A stretch of DNA of 64,000 nt, taken from positions 1,364,001-1,428,000 of the forward strand of contig NZ_JAUSXT010000001.1 of NCBI RefSeq assembly GCF_030816235.1, in the 5' to 3' direction. Below the pieces are notes generated by a model that worked only from the letters and a program-made list of their open reading frames with translations, was not told where the DNA came from and ran no database searches. The position numbers and the translations under genes were made by a program. Origin of the DNA: Microbacterium sp. W4I4 (GTDB lineage Bacteria; Actinomycetota; Actinomycetes; Actinomycetales; Microbacteriaceae). How positions within the stretch are numbered: position 1 is the stretch's first letter; every line of letters starts with the position of its first letter. This document shows, in pieces, positions 10,273 through 18,310 of this stretch.

Positions 10273-11724
10273 ATGGCTCGCGCGACGGTGATCGGCAGTG
10301 GCCCGAACGGCTTGGCCGCTGCGGTCGCCCTGGCCCGCGCCGGGTATGCGGTGGAGGTGCTCGAGGCGGCGGACACCCTCGGCGGCGGCGTGCGCACCGC
10401 ACCCGGTCCGCTGGCCGGCTTCCTCTCGGACGTCTGCTCGGCTGTGCACCCGGCGGCACTGACGTCGCCGTTCTTCCGGGCCTTCGGCCTGCACGACCGC
10501 ATCGACTGGATCACCCCGGAGATCTCGTACGCGCATCCGCTGGACGGCGGCCGGGCCGCCGTCGCCTGGCGCGACATCGACAGGACGGCGGATGCCCTCG
10601 GCCCGGACGCCCGCGCCTGGTACGCCCTGATCCGCCCCCTCACCCGGCACCTGGAGGGCGTGGTCGACTTCACCGGCAACGCGCTGCTGCGCCTGCCGGC
10701 CGAACCGCTCACGGCGCTGCGGTACGGCATCCGGATGCTGGAGCAGGGCACCCTGTTCGCCCGCACGACCCTGCGCACCGAGGCCGGAGCCGCCCTGCTG
10801 TCCGGGGTCGTCGCGCACGCCAATGCACCTCTGCCGTCGCTCAGCGCAGCCGCCGCGGGACTGCTGCTGGCCGCTCACGGACACGCCGAAACCGGCTGGT
10901 CGTACCCGCGGGGCGGCGCGCAGCGCATCGCCGACGCCCTGGCATCCGATCTTCACGCGCACGGCGGCGGCATTCGCACCGGCGAGCGCGTGAGCGACCT
11001 GAGCGCGCTCGACTGGGGCGACCCGCGGCGGGGTGATCTCCTGATCCTGAACACCTCGCCGCGCCTGGCGCTCAGCCACCCCGACATCCCGTCCGGATAC
11101 GCGCGGGCGCTGCGGGGCTACCGGTACGGTCCGGCGGCGGCGAAGGTGGACTTCGCGCTGGACGGACCGGTGCCGTGGACGAATCCCGATGTCGCCCGGT
11201 CGCCGACCGTGCACCTCGGCGGCACGCGCGAGGAGATCTGGGCGAGCGAGAATGCCGTGGCCCGCGGCACCGTGAGCGACCGGCCGTACGTGCTGGCCGT
11301 GCAGCCATCAGTGCTCGACGACACTCGTGCGCCCGCGGGGCAGGGCGTGCTGTGGGCGTACATCCACGTGCCTGCGGGGTCGGAGCTGGATGCCACCGAG
11401 CTCATCACCCGGCAGGTGGAGCGCTTCGCCCCTGGTTTCCGGGACAGGGTGCTGGCCAGCCGTGCCGTCCCGGCGTCGGCGCGCGAGATGCTGAATCCAG
11501 CCGAGATCGGCGGAGACGTGTTCGGCGGGACGTTCTCACTGGTCCAGGCGGTGCGCCGCCCGGTTCTGTCGCCGACGCCGTGGCGCACACCGATGCAGGG
11601 CGTGTACCTGGCATCCGCCTCCACCCCGCCCGGCCCGGGCGTCTCCGGCACGCCCGGCTGGCTCGCCGCCCGCACCGCGCTCCGCGATGCCCGCCTCCCC
11701 CACGAACTCTCCGATCTCTTCTGA
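10273..11724 (+). CDS. NAD(P)/FAD-dependent oxidoreductase, phytoene desaturase-like
   Basis: A 483-residue flavoprotein. The N-terminal ADP-binding beta-alpha-beta motif is ATVIGSGPNGLAAAVALARA followed by the acidic VEVLEAADTLGGG and the family's SDVCSAVHPAAL segment. The C-terminus has the second FAD contact region GVYLASASTPPGPGVSGTPGW. It resembles the CrtI-related bacterial family that includes mammalian PYROXD2-like proteins rather than true carotenoid desaturases, and no crtB or crtE lies nearby. The open frame extends 324 bases further upstream, but the ATG at 10273 directly precedes the dinucleotide-binding strand and has GGAGG 5 bases before it. The substrate is unknown. Confidence 0.85.
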   Translation: MARATVIGSGPNGLAAAVALARAGYAVEVLEAADTLGGGVRTAPGPLAGFLSDVCSAVHPAALTSPFFRAFGLHDRIDWITPEISYAHPLDGGRAAVAWRDIDRTADALGPDARAWYALIRPLTRHLEGVVDFTGNALLRLPAEPLTALRYGIRMLEQGTLFARTTLRTEAGAALLSGVVAHANAPLPSLSAAAAGLLLAAHGHAETGWSYPRGGAQRIADALASDLHAHGGGIRTGERVSDLSALDWGDPRRGDLLILNTSPRLALSHPDIPSGYARALRGYRYGPAAAKVDFALDGPVPWTNPDVARSPTVHLGGTREEIWASENAVARGTVSDRPYVLAVQPSVLDDTRAPAGQGVLWAYIHVPAGSELDATELITRQVERFAPGFRDRVLASRAVPASAREMLNPAEIGGDVFGGTFSLVQAVRRPVLSPTPWRTPMQGVYLASASTPPGPGVSGTPGWLAARTALRDARLPHELSDLF

Positions 11725-11725
11725 C

Positions 11726-11795
11726 AGCCCGTCTGTTTGTGCCTTACGCAGGTTTTCGAGGGTTTTTCGCGACGTACGGCACAAATAGACGGGCT
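11726..11795. repeat. Long imperfect intergenic palindrome (family member)
   Basis: Left arm 11726-11748 and right arm 11773-11795 match as reverse complements at 21 of 23 positions, with a 24-base T-rich loop. The outer foot is AGCCCGTCTRTTTGTGCC. The element fills nearly all of the gap between the FAD oxidoreductase stop and the ligase start, both rightward, so it forms the 5' leader of the ligase. Its outer foot recurs in the element on the other side of the ligase gene (12852-12920). Confidence 0.8.
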
Positions 11796-11814
11796 CTGCG
11801 GCTGTAATAGGTGC

Positions 11815-12849
11815 ATGTACTCGATTCCTGCGCCGATGCTCGCGAAGGCGGCGGCATCCGTTCCCGATCCGGCGAAGAAGCCGATGCTGTACGAGCCCAA
11901 GTGGGACGGCTTCCGCGGGCTGGTCGCCTGGGACGGTGAGACGCTGGAGATCGGATCGCGCGGCGCGAAGCCGCTGACCCGCTACTTTCCCGAACTCGTC
12001 GAGCAACTGGCCGAGATCCTGCCGGGACCGTGCCTGCTGGACGGAGAGATCGTCGTGGCGACGGGACCCGCCGGCGCGCAGCGCCTGGACTGGGAGGCGC
12101 TCAGCCAGCGCATCCACCCGGCGGCGTCGCGCGTGGCGAAGCTCGCGGTCGAGACGCCCGCGATGTTCATCGCCTTCGATCTGCTCGCCGACGGCGAGGA
12201 GGACCTGCAGGAGCATCCGTTCCGCGAACGCCGGGCGAGACTCGAGCGGATGCTGGCGGGTGCCCGCTCTCCCCTGCACCTCACCCGCACCACTGAGGAT
12301 CCCGAGCTCGCCCGCCGGTGGCTCGCCGAGTTCGAGGGCGCAGGTCTGGACGGCGTGGTCGCCAAGCCGCTCGACGATCCGTACGCGCCGGGCAAGCGCA
12401 CCCTGATCAAGATCAAGCACGCCCGCACCGCGGATGTCGTGGCGCTCGGTTACCGCGTGCACAAGAGCGGGTCGGGGGTCGGGTCGCTGCTGGTCGGGCT
12501 GTACGACGATGCGGGCGTGCTGCGGCAGGTGGGCGGGGTCGCGGCGTGGACGGATGCCATGCGGCAGCAGCTCGTCGAGGACCTGGACCCGCTCGTGGAG
12601 CGCGACGACTCCGGCGCGGCCGTCACCGGTGAGGGCGAGCGCTCCCGGTTCACCGGCGCGAAGGACGTGTCGTTCGTGCGCCTGCGGCCCGAGCGCGTGC
12701 TCGAGGTTCGCTACGACCAGCTCGAAGGCGCGCGGTTCCGCCACACGGTGCAGTTCGAGCGCTGGCGTCCGGATCGCGACGCGTCCTCGTGCACCTACGA
12801 CCAGCTCGACACGGTCGCCGGCTACGACCTCGCCGACGTCCTCACCTGA
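11815..12849 (+). CDS. ligC: ATP-dependent DNA ligase, LigC type
   Basis: Seals nicks by the ligase-AMP mechanism. The 344-residue protein has the nucleotidyltransferase motifs in order: motif I EPKWDGFRG (Lys29), LDGEIV, FIAFDLL, GLDGVVAK, and TLIKIKH (motif V). A C-terminal OB-fold follows with VALGYRVHKSG. Size and domain set match the mycobacterial LigC group, accessory ligases associated with non-homologous end joining and base-excision-type repair. The start at 11815 begins the conserved MYSIPAPMLA; the frame is open to 11737, but that portion lies within the palindrome. The next gene, convergent, is a LigD-type polymerase. Confidence 0.9.
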   Translation: MYSIPAPMLAKAAASVPDPAKKPMLYEPKWDGFRGLVAWDGETLEIGSRGAKPLTRYFPELVEQLAEILPGPCLLDGEIVVATGPAGAQRLDWEALSQRIHPAASRVAKLAVETPAMFIAFDLLADGEEDLQEHPFRERRARLERMLAGARSPLHLTRTTEDPELARRWLAEFEGAGLDGVVAKPLDDPYAPGKRTLIKIKHARTADVVALGYRVHKSGSGVGSLLVGLYDDAGVLRQVGGVAAWTDAMRQQLVEDLDPLVERDDSGAAVTGEGERSRFTGAKDVSFVRLRPERVLEVRYDQLEGARFRHTVQFERWRPDRDASSCTYDQLDTVAGYDLADVLT

Positions 12850-12851
12850 GA

Positions 12852-12920
12852 ACCCGTCTATATGGCGCAAACCGCCCCGATTCGCGTACTTTCAGGGCGG
12901 TTTGCGCCAGATAGACGGGC
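12852..12920. repeat. Long imperfect intergenic palindrome (family member)
   Basis: Left arm 12852-12877 and right arm 12895-12920 match at 24 of 26 positions around a 17-base loop. The foot CCCGTCTAT is the same as in the element at 11726-11795; the inner arm (TGGCGCAAACCGCCC) differs. It lies between the convergent ligC and LigD-polymerase genes and could terminate both. Confidence 0.8.
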
Positions 12921-12947
12921 ATTGTCGCGGGGGCAACCCTTGACAGC

Positions 12948-14009
12948 TCAGTCCTCCACGCGGTTGCCGTCCTCGTCCCAGTTCTCGGCGACCCGCTTGC
13001 TGGGCTGCACACGCGGGGGCTCGCCGGGCATCTTCGGGAACTCAGGCGGGAAGGGCAGCTCTCCGAGGCCGTTCTCCACGTCGCGCTCCCACCACTGCAG
13101 CAGCGTGTCGATGCGCCCGGGCGCATCCTGCATCCGCGCCCACGGGTCGCCGACGTCCGCCAGCCGGGCGGGCACGGTCCGCACGGTGAAGCGCGTCGGG
13201 TCGACGTCGTCCAGCTCGTCCCAGAGGATCGGCGTGGACACCGGGGCGTTCGGCTTGGCCCGCGGACTGTAGGCCCCGGCCATCGTCCGGTCGCGGTTGG
13301 CCTGGTTGTAGTCGACGAAGAGTCGCTCGCCGCGCTCCTCCTTCCACCAGTTCGTGGTGACCTTCTCCGGCATCCGCCGCTCAAGCTCGCGCCCCGCCGC
13401 GATCACCGCGTGGCGGACGGTGAGGAACTCCCACTCGGGAACGATCGGGCAGAACACGTGCAGTCCACGGTTGCCGCTGGTCTTGATGAACGCCTCCAGG
13501 CCCGCCTCGGCGAGCACGGCGCGCAGCTCGTGGGCGGCCGGGATCGCCTCCCCGATGCCGGTCCCCGGCTGCGGATCCAGGTCGATGCGCAGCTCGATCG
13601 GGTTGTCGGTATCGGATGCCAGGGATGCCCACGGATGGAACACGACGGTGTTCATCTGCACTGCCCACACGATGGCGCTGGGGCGGTTCAGCACCAGTTG
13701 TGGGTGGCTGCGCCCGCTGTTGTACGTGACGTCCACGGCATCCACGAAGTCCGGCGTGCCCTTGGGCGGGTTCTTCGAGAAGAAAGCCTCGCCGGTGATG
13801 CCGTCGCGGAACCGCTCCAGCGACACCGGGCGATGCCCGTTCGCGCTCAGGAACGCCTCCGACACCTGCTGCACGTACTCGGCGTACTCGGCCTTGGTGA
13901 TGCCGTCACCGCTGTCGACGGGCCAGATCACCTTGTTCGGGCTGGACAGCGAGATCTCCCGCTCGCCCTCGGAGTCGGTCACGGTCACCGTCACACGCTG
14001 AGATGCCAT
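12948..14009 (-). CDS. LigD-type NHEJ polymerase (primase-polymerase fold)
   Basis: A 353-residue stand-alone version of the polymerase domain of LigD, which fills gaps with ribonucleotides at double-strand breaks. Visible family features are the N-terminal LSSPNKVIWPVDSGDGITKA, the catalytic Asp pair in RIDLDPQPGTG, the TSGNRGLHVFCPI strand, and FVDYNQANRDRT with the downstream PVSTPILWDEL. No nuclease or ligase domain is attached and no Ku gene is in the window. In mycobacteria such polymerases work with Ku and LigD, so a partner must be elsewhere. It is convergent with ligC and 50 bases from the SseB-like gene upstream. Confidence 0.88.
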   Translation of the reverse strand: MASQRVTVTVTDSEGEREISLSSPNKVIWPVDSGDGITKAEYAEYVQQVSEAFLSANGHRPVSLERFRDGITGEAFFSKNPPKGTPDFVDAVDVTYNSGRSHPQLVLNRPSAIVWAVQMNTVVFHPWASLASDTDNPIELRIDLDPQPGTGIGEAIPAAHELRAVLAEAGLEAFIKTSGNRGLHVFCPIVPEWEFLTVRHAVIAAGRELERRMPEKVTTNWWKEERGERLFVDYNQANRDRTMAGAYSPRAKPNAPVSTPILWDELDDVDPTRFTVRTVPARLADVGDPWARMQDAPGRIDTLLQWWERDVENGLGELPFPPEFPKMPGEPPRVQPSKRVAENWDEDGNRVED

Positions 14010-14062
14010 GTCCCGACCTTAGGCGGTCGCGGCCGGTGACGACAGGGTTTCGCGCGGTGCGC

Positions 14063-15184
14063 TCAGTCCTCGCCGAGGTCGACGGCGAGGACGAGCAGCG
14101 CGCTCAGGTCGTCGCGCTCGATGGCGATCGAGGGTCCGGCGATGTCGACGAGGATGCCGGCGATCTCGGTGTGATCGCTGAGCACCGTCGCGAGCTGTCC
14201 GGGCTCGAACGGCATGGGCTTGTCATTGCGTCCGAGCGCGACGACCTCGAGCGGGTGCGAGAAGATCTGCAGGAAGCGGCGGCCATCGGCGGTGTGCGCC
14301 TCGGCGATGCCGACCGGCTGCCCGTTCGCGCCGTCGTTGATGGCCACGTAGCTCTGCACCTTGGCGAGCGCCTCGGCCACCCGCACCGGGGTCTGCTCGT
14401 CGCGCGGCCCGGCGAGGATCGACTTGACCGACATCTCGGGGTCGCCCTGCTCCAGCGCCTTCTGCAGCAGCTCGGTAGGGAAGACCACCCGGTGGGGACC
14501 GGAGGAGTTGTCGATGATGATGCCGGTGAACCCACCCGTGATGACCTGCTGGTACACCGAGGTCGTCGGCTGCGCGATCGCGGAGGTGGATGCGGCATCC
14601 TCCTCCCCCTGCACGGATGCCTGGAGGGCTGCACCGGAACTGTAGGCGAGCATGAACGACCGGTCACCGTCGCGGATGACACCGACGGACAGCGGCTTGC
14701 CCGCGGCCATCTGCTCGCGGGCGTCGCCGGCGACGCGCAGGTACAGGTGGCCCTGCAGCGACTGACGCATGACGCCGATCAGCTTGTCATTGGCCGCGCC
14801 CTCCTCGATCTCGGCCAACGACACGCGCAGCAGCACGTTGTCGATGAGACCGTCGACGGTGTGGGTCTGCTCGGGCGGCAGGGCCGGGGCGAGCGGCAGG
14901 CGCGGAACGCCGTCGGCACCCGTCGGCAGTGCGGGGCCCGACGGCAGGTTCGGGCGCTCGACGGGCTCGGACTCGTCCTCCGATTCCTCCTCGGCCAGCG
15001 CGACCTCCGGTCCGGCATCCGCACCGACGCCGCGGAACGCCTGCACCGAGATGCTGACCTCGGGAACCGGCTCGCTGGGCGGCTGCGCCTCTTCGGCGAT
15101 CTCGTCCGCGGCATCCGCCTGGATCGGGGTCTGCGGCTCGGACGAAGCGTCGTCGGTCTTCTTACGGCGGGAGAACAGGGCCAT
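14063..15184 (-). CDS. SseB family protein
   Basis: A 373-residue cytosolic protein starting MALFSRRKKTDDASSE, with a long acidic low-complexity N-terminal region (about residues 10-105). The globular part contains the SseB-type domain: THTVDGLIDNVLLRVSLAEI, then YLRVAGDAREQMAAGKPLSV and DGDRSFMLAYSSG, followed by a second related region ending in RDDLSALLVLAVDLGED. The activity of SseB proteins outside enterobacterial secretion is unknown; they are common in actinobacteria. The frame opens 33 bases earlier but MALFSRR is the better start. It lies between the LigD-type gene and the helicase on the same strand. Confidence 0.75.
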   Translation of the reverse strand: MALFSRRKKTDDASSEPQTPIQADAADEIAEEAQPPSEPVPEVSISVQAFRGVGADAGPEVALAEEESEDESEPVERPNLPSGPALPTGADGVPRLPLAPALPPEQTHTVDGLIDNVLLRVSLAEIEEGAANDKLIGVMRQSLQGHLYLRVAGDAREQMAAGKPLSVGVIRDGDRSFMLAYSSGAALQASVQGEEDAASTSAIAQPTTSVYQQVITGGFTGIIIDNSSGPHRVVFPTELLQKALEQGDPEMSVKSILAGPRDEQTPVRVAEALAKVQSYVAINDGANGQPVGIAEAHTADGRRFLQIFSHPLEVVALGRNDKPMPFEPGQLATVLSDHTEIAGILVDIAGPSIAIERDDLSALLVLAVDLGED

Positions 15185-15240
15185 ATCTGCCAGCCTAACC
15201 GCCGCAGTCCCGACCATGGGTTCCTGAGCCCGTCGAAGGA

Positions 15241-17727
15241 CTACAGCTTCTGGATCGGCGCGATCTTGATCAGCAGCTTCTTCTGCCCCGCCGTGTCGAA
15301 GCGCACGTGCGCAATGCGCTTGGCGCCCTCGCCGGTGACGGCCTCGACGCGTCCCTCGCCGAAATCGTCGTGCCGGATGCGGTCGCCTGCCGTCAGCTCG
15401 AGATCGCCGTTGTCGCGGACCTTGCCGGTGACCTTGTTCGAGAAGCGATCCATGGCGGTCGACAACGGCTTGAGCGAGTCGCGCGGGGGGAGTGCCTTGA
15501 CGCCGAAGCGATCGCCGGTCCCGGATCCTCCGTAGCCCGATCCTCCGGAGCGCCGGGCGTTCAGTGCGCGGGACTGCATGCCGCCGCGGGAGTTCACATC
15601 TCCCGGCGACTGGCGCCAGTCGATCAGCTCGCCCGGGATCTCCTGCAGGAAACGGCTCGGCATCGCGACGGTGACCTCGCCGAACTGGGCGCGGGTCATC
15701 GCGAGCGACAGGTGCAGGCGCTTGCGCGCCCGGGTGATGCCCACGTAGAACAGCCGACGCTCCTCCTGCGGCCCGCCGGGCTCCCCTGCCGAGATGCGGT
15801 GCGGGATGAGATCCTCCTCGACGCCGGTGACGAACACCGCGTCGTACTCCAGCCCCTTGGCGGTGTGCATGGTCATCAGCGAGACGACGCCGGACTCGTC
15901 GTCCAGGTCATCGGCATCCGAGACCAGGGCGACCTCGGTGAGGAAGTCGACGATGGTGCCGTCGGGGTCGTTGCGGGCGAAGTCGCGGGCGACGGCGACG
16001 AACTCGTCGAGGTTCTCGAGGCGGGCTTCGTCCTGCGGGTCGCGACTGGCGCGCAGCGACTCGTAGTAGCCGCTCTTGTTCAGCAGCACCGTGAGCCCCT
16101 CGGCGACGGAGGTGGCCGGGGGAACCTCACCGGAGGCGGGCTGCAGGATGGCCGCCGCCTCGTCGAGCACGCTGTCGAGCTGGGCGATGGCGGACTGGAT
16201 CTTCGGGCCGACGCCGAGCTCGCGCGGGTGACGCAGGGCATCGCGGAAACTGAGGTTCTCGCGGTCGGCGAACAGCGCGATCGATGCGGCGGTGACGTCG
16301 CCGATGCCGCGTCGCGGACGGTTCAGGATGCGACGCACGGCCATGTCGTCGGCCGGGTTGGCGACGGCGACGAGGTACGCGAGGGCGTCCTTGATCTCGG
16401 CGCGCTCGTAGAACTTCGTGCCGCCCATGATCTTGTACGGCACGGCCGAGCGGATGAAGATCTCCTCCAGCGCACGGGACTGCGAGTTCGTCCGGTAGAA
16501 CACCGCCATCTCGGAGTACGGGTACCCGGACCGGCGCAGCTGCTCCACCTCGTCGGCGACGAACTGCGCCTCGTCGTGCTGCGAATAGCCGGTGAAGCCG
16601 ATGATCTTGTCACCGGCGCCCTTGTCGCTCCAGAGGTTCTTCGCCTTGCGGTCGAAGTTGTTGCCGATCACGGAGTTCGCCGCCGAGAGGATGTTCTGGG
16701 TGGAGCGGTAGTTCTGCTCCAGCAGCACGACCTTGGCGCCCGGGAAATCGCGCTCGAACTCGGTGATGTTGCGGATGTCGGCGCCGCGGAACGCGTAGAT
16801 CGACTGGTCGGAGTCGCCGACCACGGTCAGCGATGCGCCCGGGAGGTCGCCGTCGCCCGCACCGGCCGACGGCTCCGGTTCGAAGATCATCATGCCGTTG
16901 GAGGCATACGGCTCCGGCGCTTCGCCCGTGACCGGACGGGTGAGCTCGTGGATGAGTGAGTACTGGGCGTGGTTGGTGTCCTGGTACTCGTCGACGAGGA
17001 TGTGCCGGAACCGCCGCCGGTACGTGTTCGCGACCTTCGGGAAGGCGCGGAACAGGAACACCGTCTGCGCGATCAGATCGTCGAAGTCGAAGGCGTTGGC
17101 CTTCTGCAGCGAGCGCTGGTAGTCCGTGAAGATCTCCACGAACTTCCGCTCGGCAGGGTCGGACATGTTCGCCTGACGCGCGTGCCCCTCGGCATCCAGC
17201 AGCTCGTTCTTGAGCTTGGAGATGCGCGACTGCACCGCGCCGGGGGTGAGTCCGTACGAGTCCGCCTCGTGCTCCTTGACGAGCCGCTTGATCAGCGCCC
17301 GCGAGTCGCCGGAGTCGTAGATGGTGAACGACTTGGTGAACCCGAACTGCTCGGCCTCACGCCGCAGGATGCGCACGCACGCCGAGTGGAACGTGGAGAT
17401 CCACATGCCGCGCGCGACGTCGCCGACCAGGCCTGCGACGCGCTCGCGCATCTCGCCTGCGGCCTTGTTGGTGAACGTGATCGCCAGGATCTGGCTGGGC
17501 CAGGCCTCGCGCTGACGCAGCAGCAGCGCGATGCGCCGCGTGAGCACACTGGTCTTGCCGGAACCGGCGCCCGCGACGATCAGCAGCGCACTGCCGCGAT
17601 ACGTGACGGCGGCGAGCTGCTGAGGGTTCAGTCCGGCCAGCAGCTCGTCGGTTCCGTCGGGGGTGCGGGGTCCGTCGGAGGAGCGGGAGCTGGAGGTCTC
17701 GGGGACGATGAGTGGGGCGTCGGTCAT
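15241..17727 (-). CDS. pcrA: ATP-dependent DNA helicase, UvrD/PcrA type
   Basis: A superfamily 1A 3'-5' helicase of 828 residues. Motifs in order: Q motif LNPQQLAAV, Walker A AGAGSGKTSVLTRRI, motif Ia TFTNKAAGEM, Walker B LVDEYQDTNHAQY, motif III VGDSDQSIYAFRGAD, motif IV LLEQNYRST, motif V TMHTAKGLEYDAVFV and motif VI YVGITRARKRLHLS. The C-terminus has the PcrA tudor-like fold (DRIRHDDFGEGRVEAV). The protein acts in nucleotide-excision repair and clearing of stalled polymerases. It belongs to the repair-oriented stretch with ligC and the LigD polymerase; in M. tuberculosis uvrD1 also neighbours sucC. The C-terminal region has a Gly/Arg-rich segment near residue 735. Confidence 0.95.
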   Translation of the reverse strand: MTDAPLIVPETSSSRSSDGPRTPDGTDELLAGLNPQQLAAVTYRGSALLIVAGAGSGKTSVLTRRIALLLRQREAWPSQILAITFTNKAAGEMRERVAGLVGDVARGMWISTFHSACVRILRREAEQFGFTKSFTIYDSGDSRALIKRLVKEHEADSYGLTPGAVQSRISKLKNELLDAEGHARQANMSDPAERKFVEIFTDYQRSLQKANAFDFDDLIAQTVFLFRAFPKVANTYRRRFRHILVDEYQDTNHAQYSLIHELTRPVTGEAPEPYASNGMMIFEPEPSAGAGDGDLPGASLTVVGDSDQSIYAFRGADIRNITEFERDFPGAKVVLLEQNYRSTQNILSAANSVIGNNFDRKAKNLWSDKGAGDKIIGFTGYSQHDEAQFVADEVEQLRRSGYPYSEMAVFYRTNSQSRALEEIFIRSAVPYKIMGGTKFYERAEIKDALAYLVAVANPADDMAVRRILNRPRRGIGDVTAASIALFADRENLSFRDALRHPRELGVGPKIQSAIAQLDSVLDEAAAILQPASGEVPPATSVAEGLTVLLNKSGYYESLRASRDPQDEARLENLDEFVAVARDFARNDPDGTIVDFLTEVALVSDADDLDDESGVVSLMTMHTAKGLEYDAVFVTGVEEDLIPHRISAGEPGGPQEERRLFYVGITRARKRLHLSLAMTRAQFGEVTVAMPSRFLQEIPGELIDWRQSPGDVNSRGGMQSRALNARRSGGSGYGGSGTGDRFGVKALPPRDSLKPLSTAMDRFSNKVTGKVRDNGDLELTAGDRIRHDDFGEGRVEAVTGEGAKRIAHVRFDTAGQKKLLIKIAPIQKL

Positions 17728-17818
17728 GGCACTTCGAGTCTAGGCGCGGCCTCCGACGCCGGCATCCGGCGCCGGTCCTCGACAGCCGCTTCGGATACCC
17801 GCGTGCGAGAATCGGCCC

Positions 17819-18196
17819 ATGCGCACGATCCTCAACATCATCTGGGTCATCCTCGCCGGGTTCTGGCTGTGGGTCGGCTACATGTTCGCCGGCATCCTCC
17901 TCTGCATCCCGATCGTCACGATCCCCTGGGCGATCGCCTCGTTCCGCATCGCCCGATACTCGTTCTGGCCGTTCGGCCGCGAGGTCGTCGACAAGCCCAC
18001 CTCGGGCCTGGGCTCGCTGCTCGGCAACGTCATCTGGGTGATCCTGGCCGGCTGGTGGCTGGCCATCGGCCACATCGTGTCGGGCATCGCGCTGTGCCTC
18101 ACGATCATCGGCATACCGATGGGGATCGCGGACTTCAAGCTCGTGCCGGTCTCGCTCATGCCGCTCGGCAAGCAGATCGTCCCGATCCGGCGCTGA
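17819..18196 (+). CDS. YccF domain-containing inner membrane protein
   Basis: A 125-residue membrane protein made of two copies of the YccF domain. Copy one (about residues 4-56) reads LNIIWVILAGFWLWVGYMF with the conserved FRIARYSFWPFGRE end; copy two (about 66-118) reads LGNVIWVILAGWWLAIGHIV and ends MPLGKQIVP. Four hydrophobic helices result. The family's function is not known. It is divergent from the helicase across 91 bases and convergent with the lamin-tail protein, with a long palindrome between. Confidence 0.88.
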   Translation: MRTILNIIWVILAGFWLWVGYMFAGILLCIPIVTIPWAIASFRIARYSFWPFGREVVDKPTSGLGSLLGNVIWVILAGWWLAIGHIVSGIALCLTIIGIPMGIADFKLVPVSLMPLGKQIVPIRR

Positions 18197-18225
18197 CCGC
18201 GGCGCGCGCGCCGCGCCTCCTGTCA

Positions 18226-18300
18226 CGAGGACAGGAGATCCACCCGGGACAGGAGGATTCCTCAGCATCCGTCCTGTTCTGGGCGGATCTCCTGCCCCGG
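18226..18300. repeat. Long imperfect intergenic palindrome (family member)
   Basis: Left arm 18226-18258 and right arm 18267-18300 pair with about 80 percent identity around an 8-base loop. Each arm has a motif twice, CAGGAGATCC and ACAGGAGGAT on the left. This element is clearly homologous to the one at 37130-37233, which has CAGGAGATTC and ACAGGACGAT at matching positions. It separates the convergent YccF and lamin-tail genes. Confidence 0.8.
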
Positions 18301-18310
18301 GTGAACGTCC

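Noticed and set aside
10273..11724. Carotenoid biosynthesis gene crtI
   Set aside because: The flavoprotein resembles CrtI, but crtB, crtE or other carotenoid genes are absent nearby and the sequence fits the wider oxidoreductase family.
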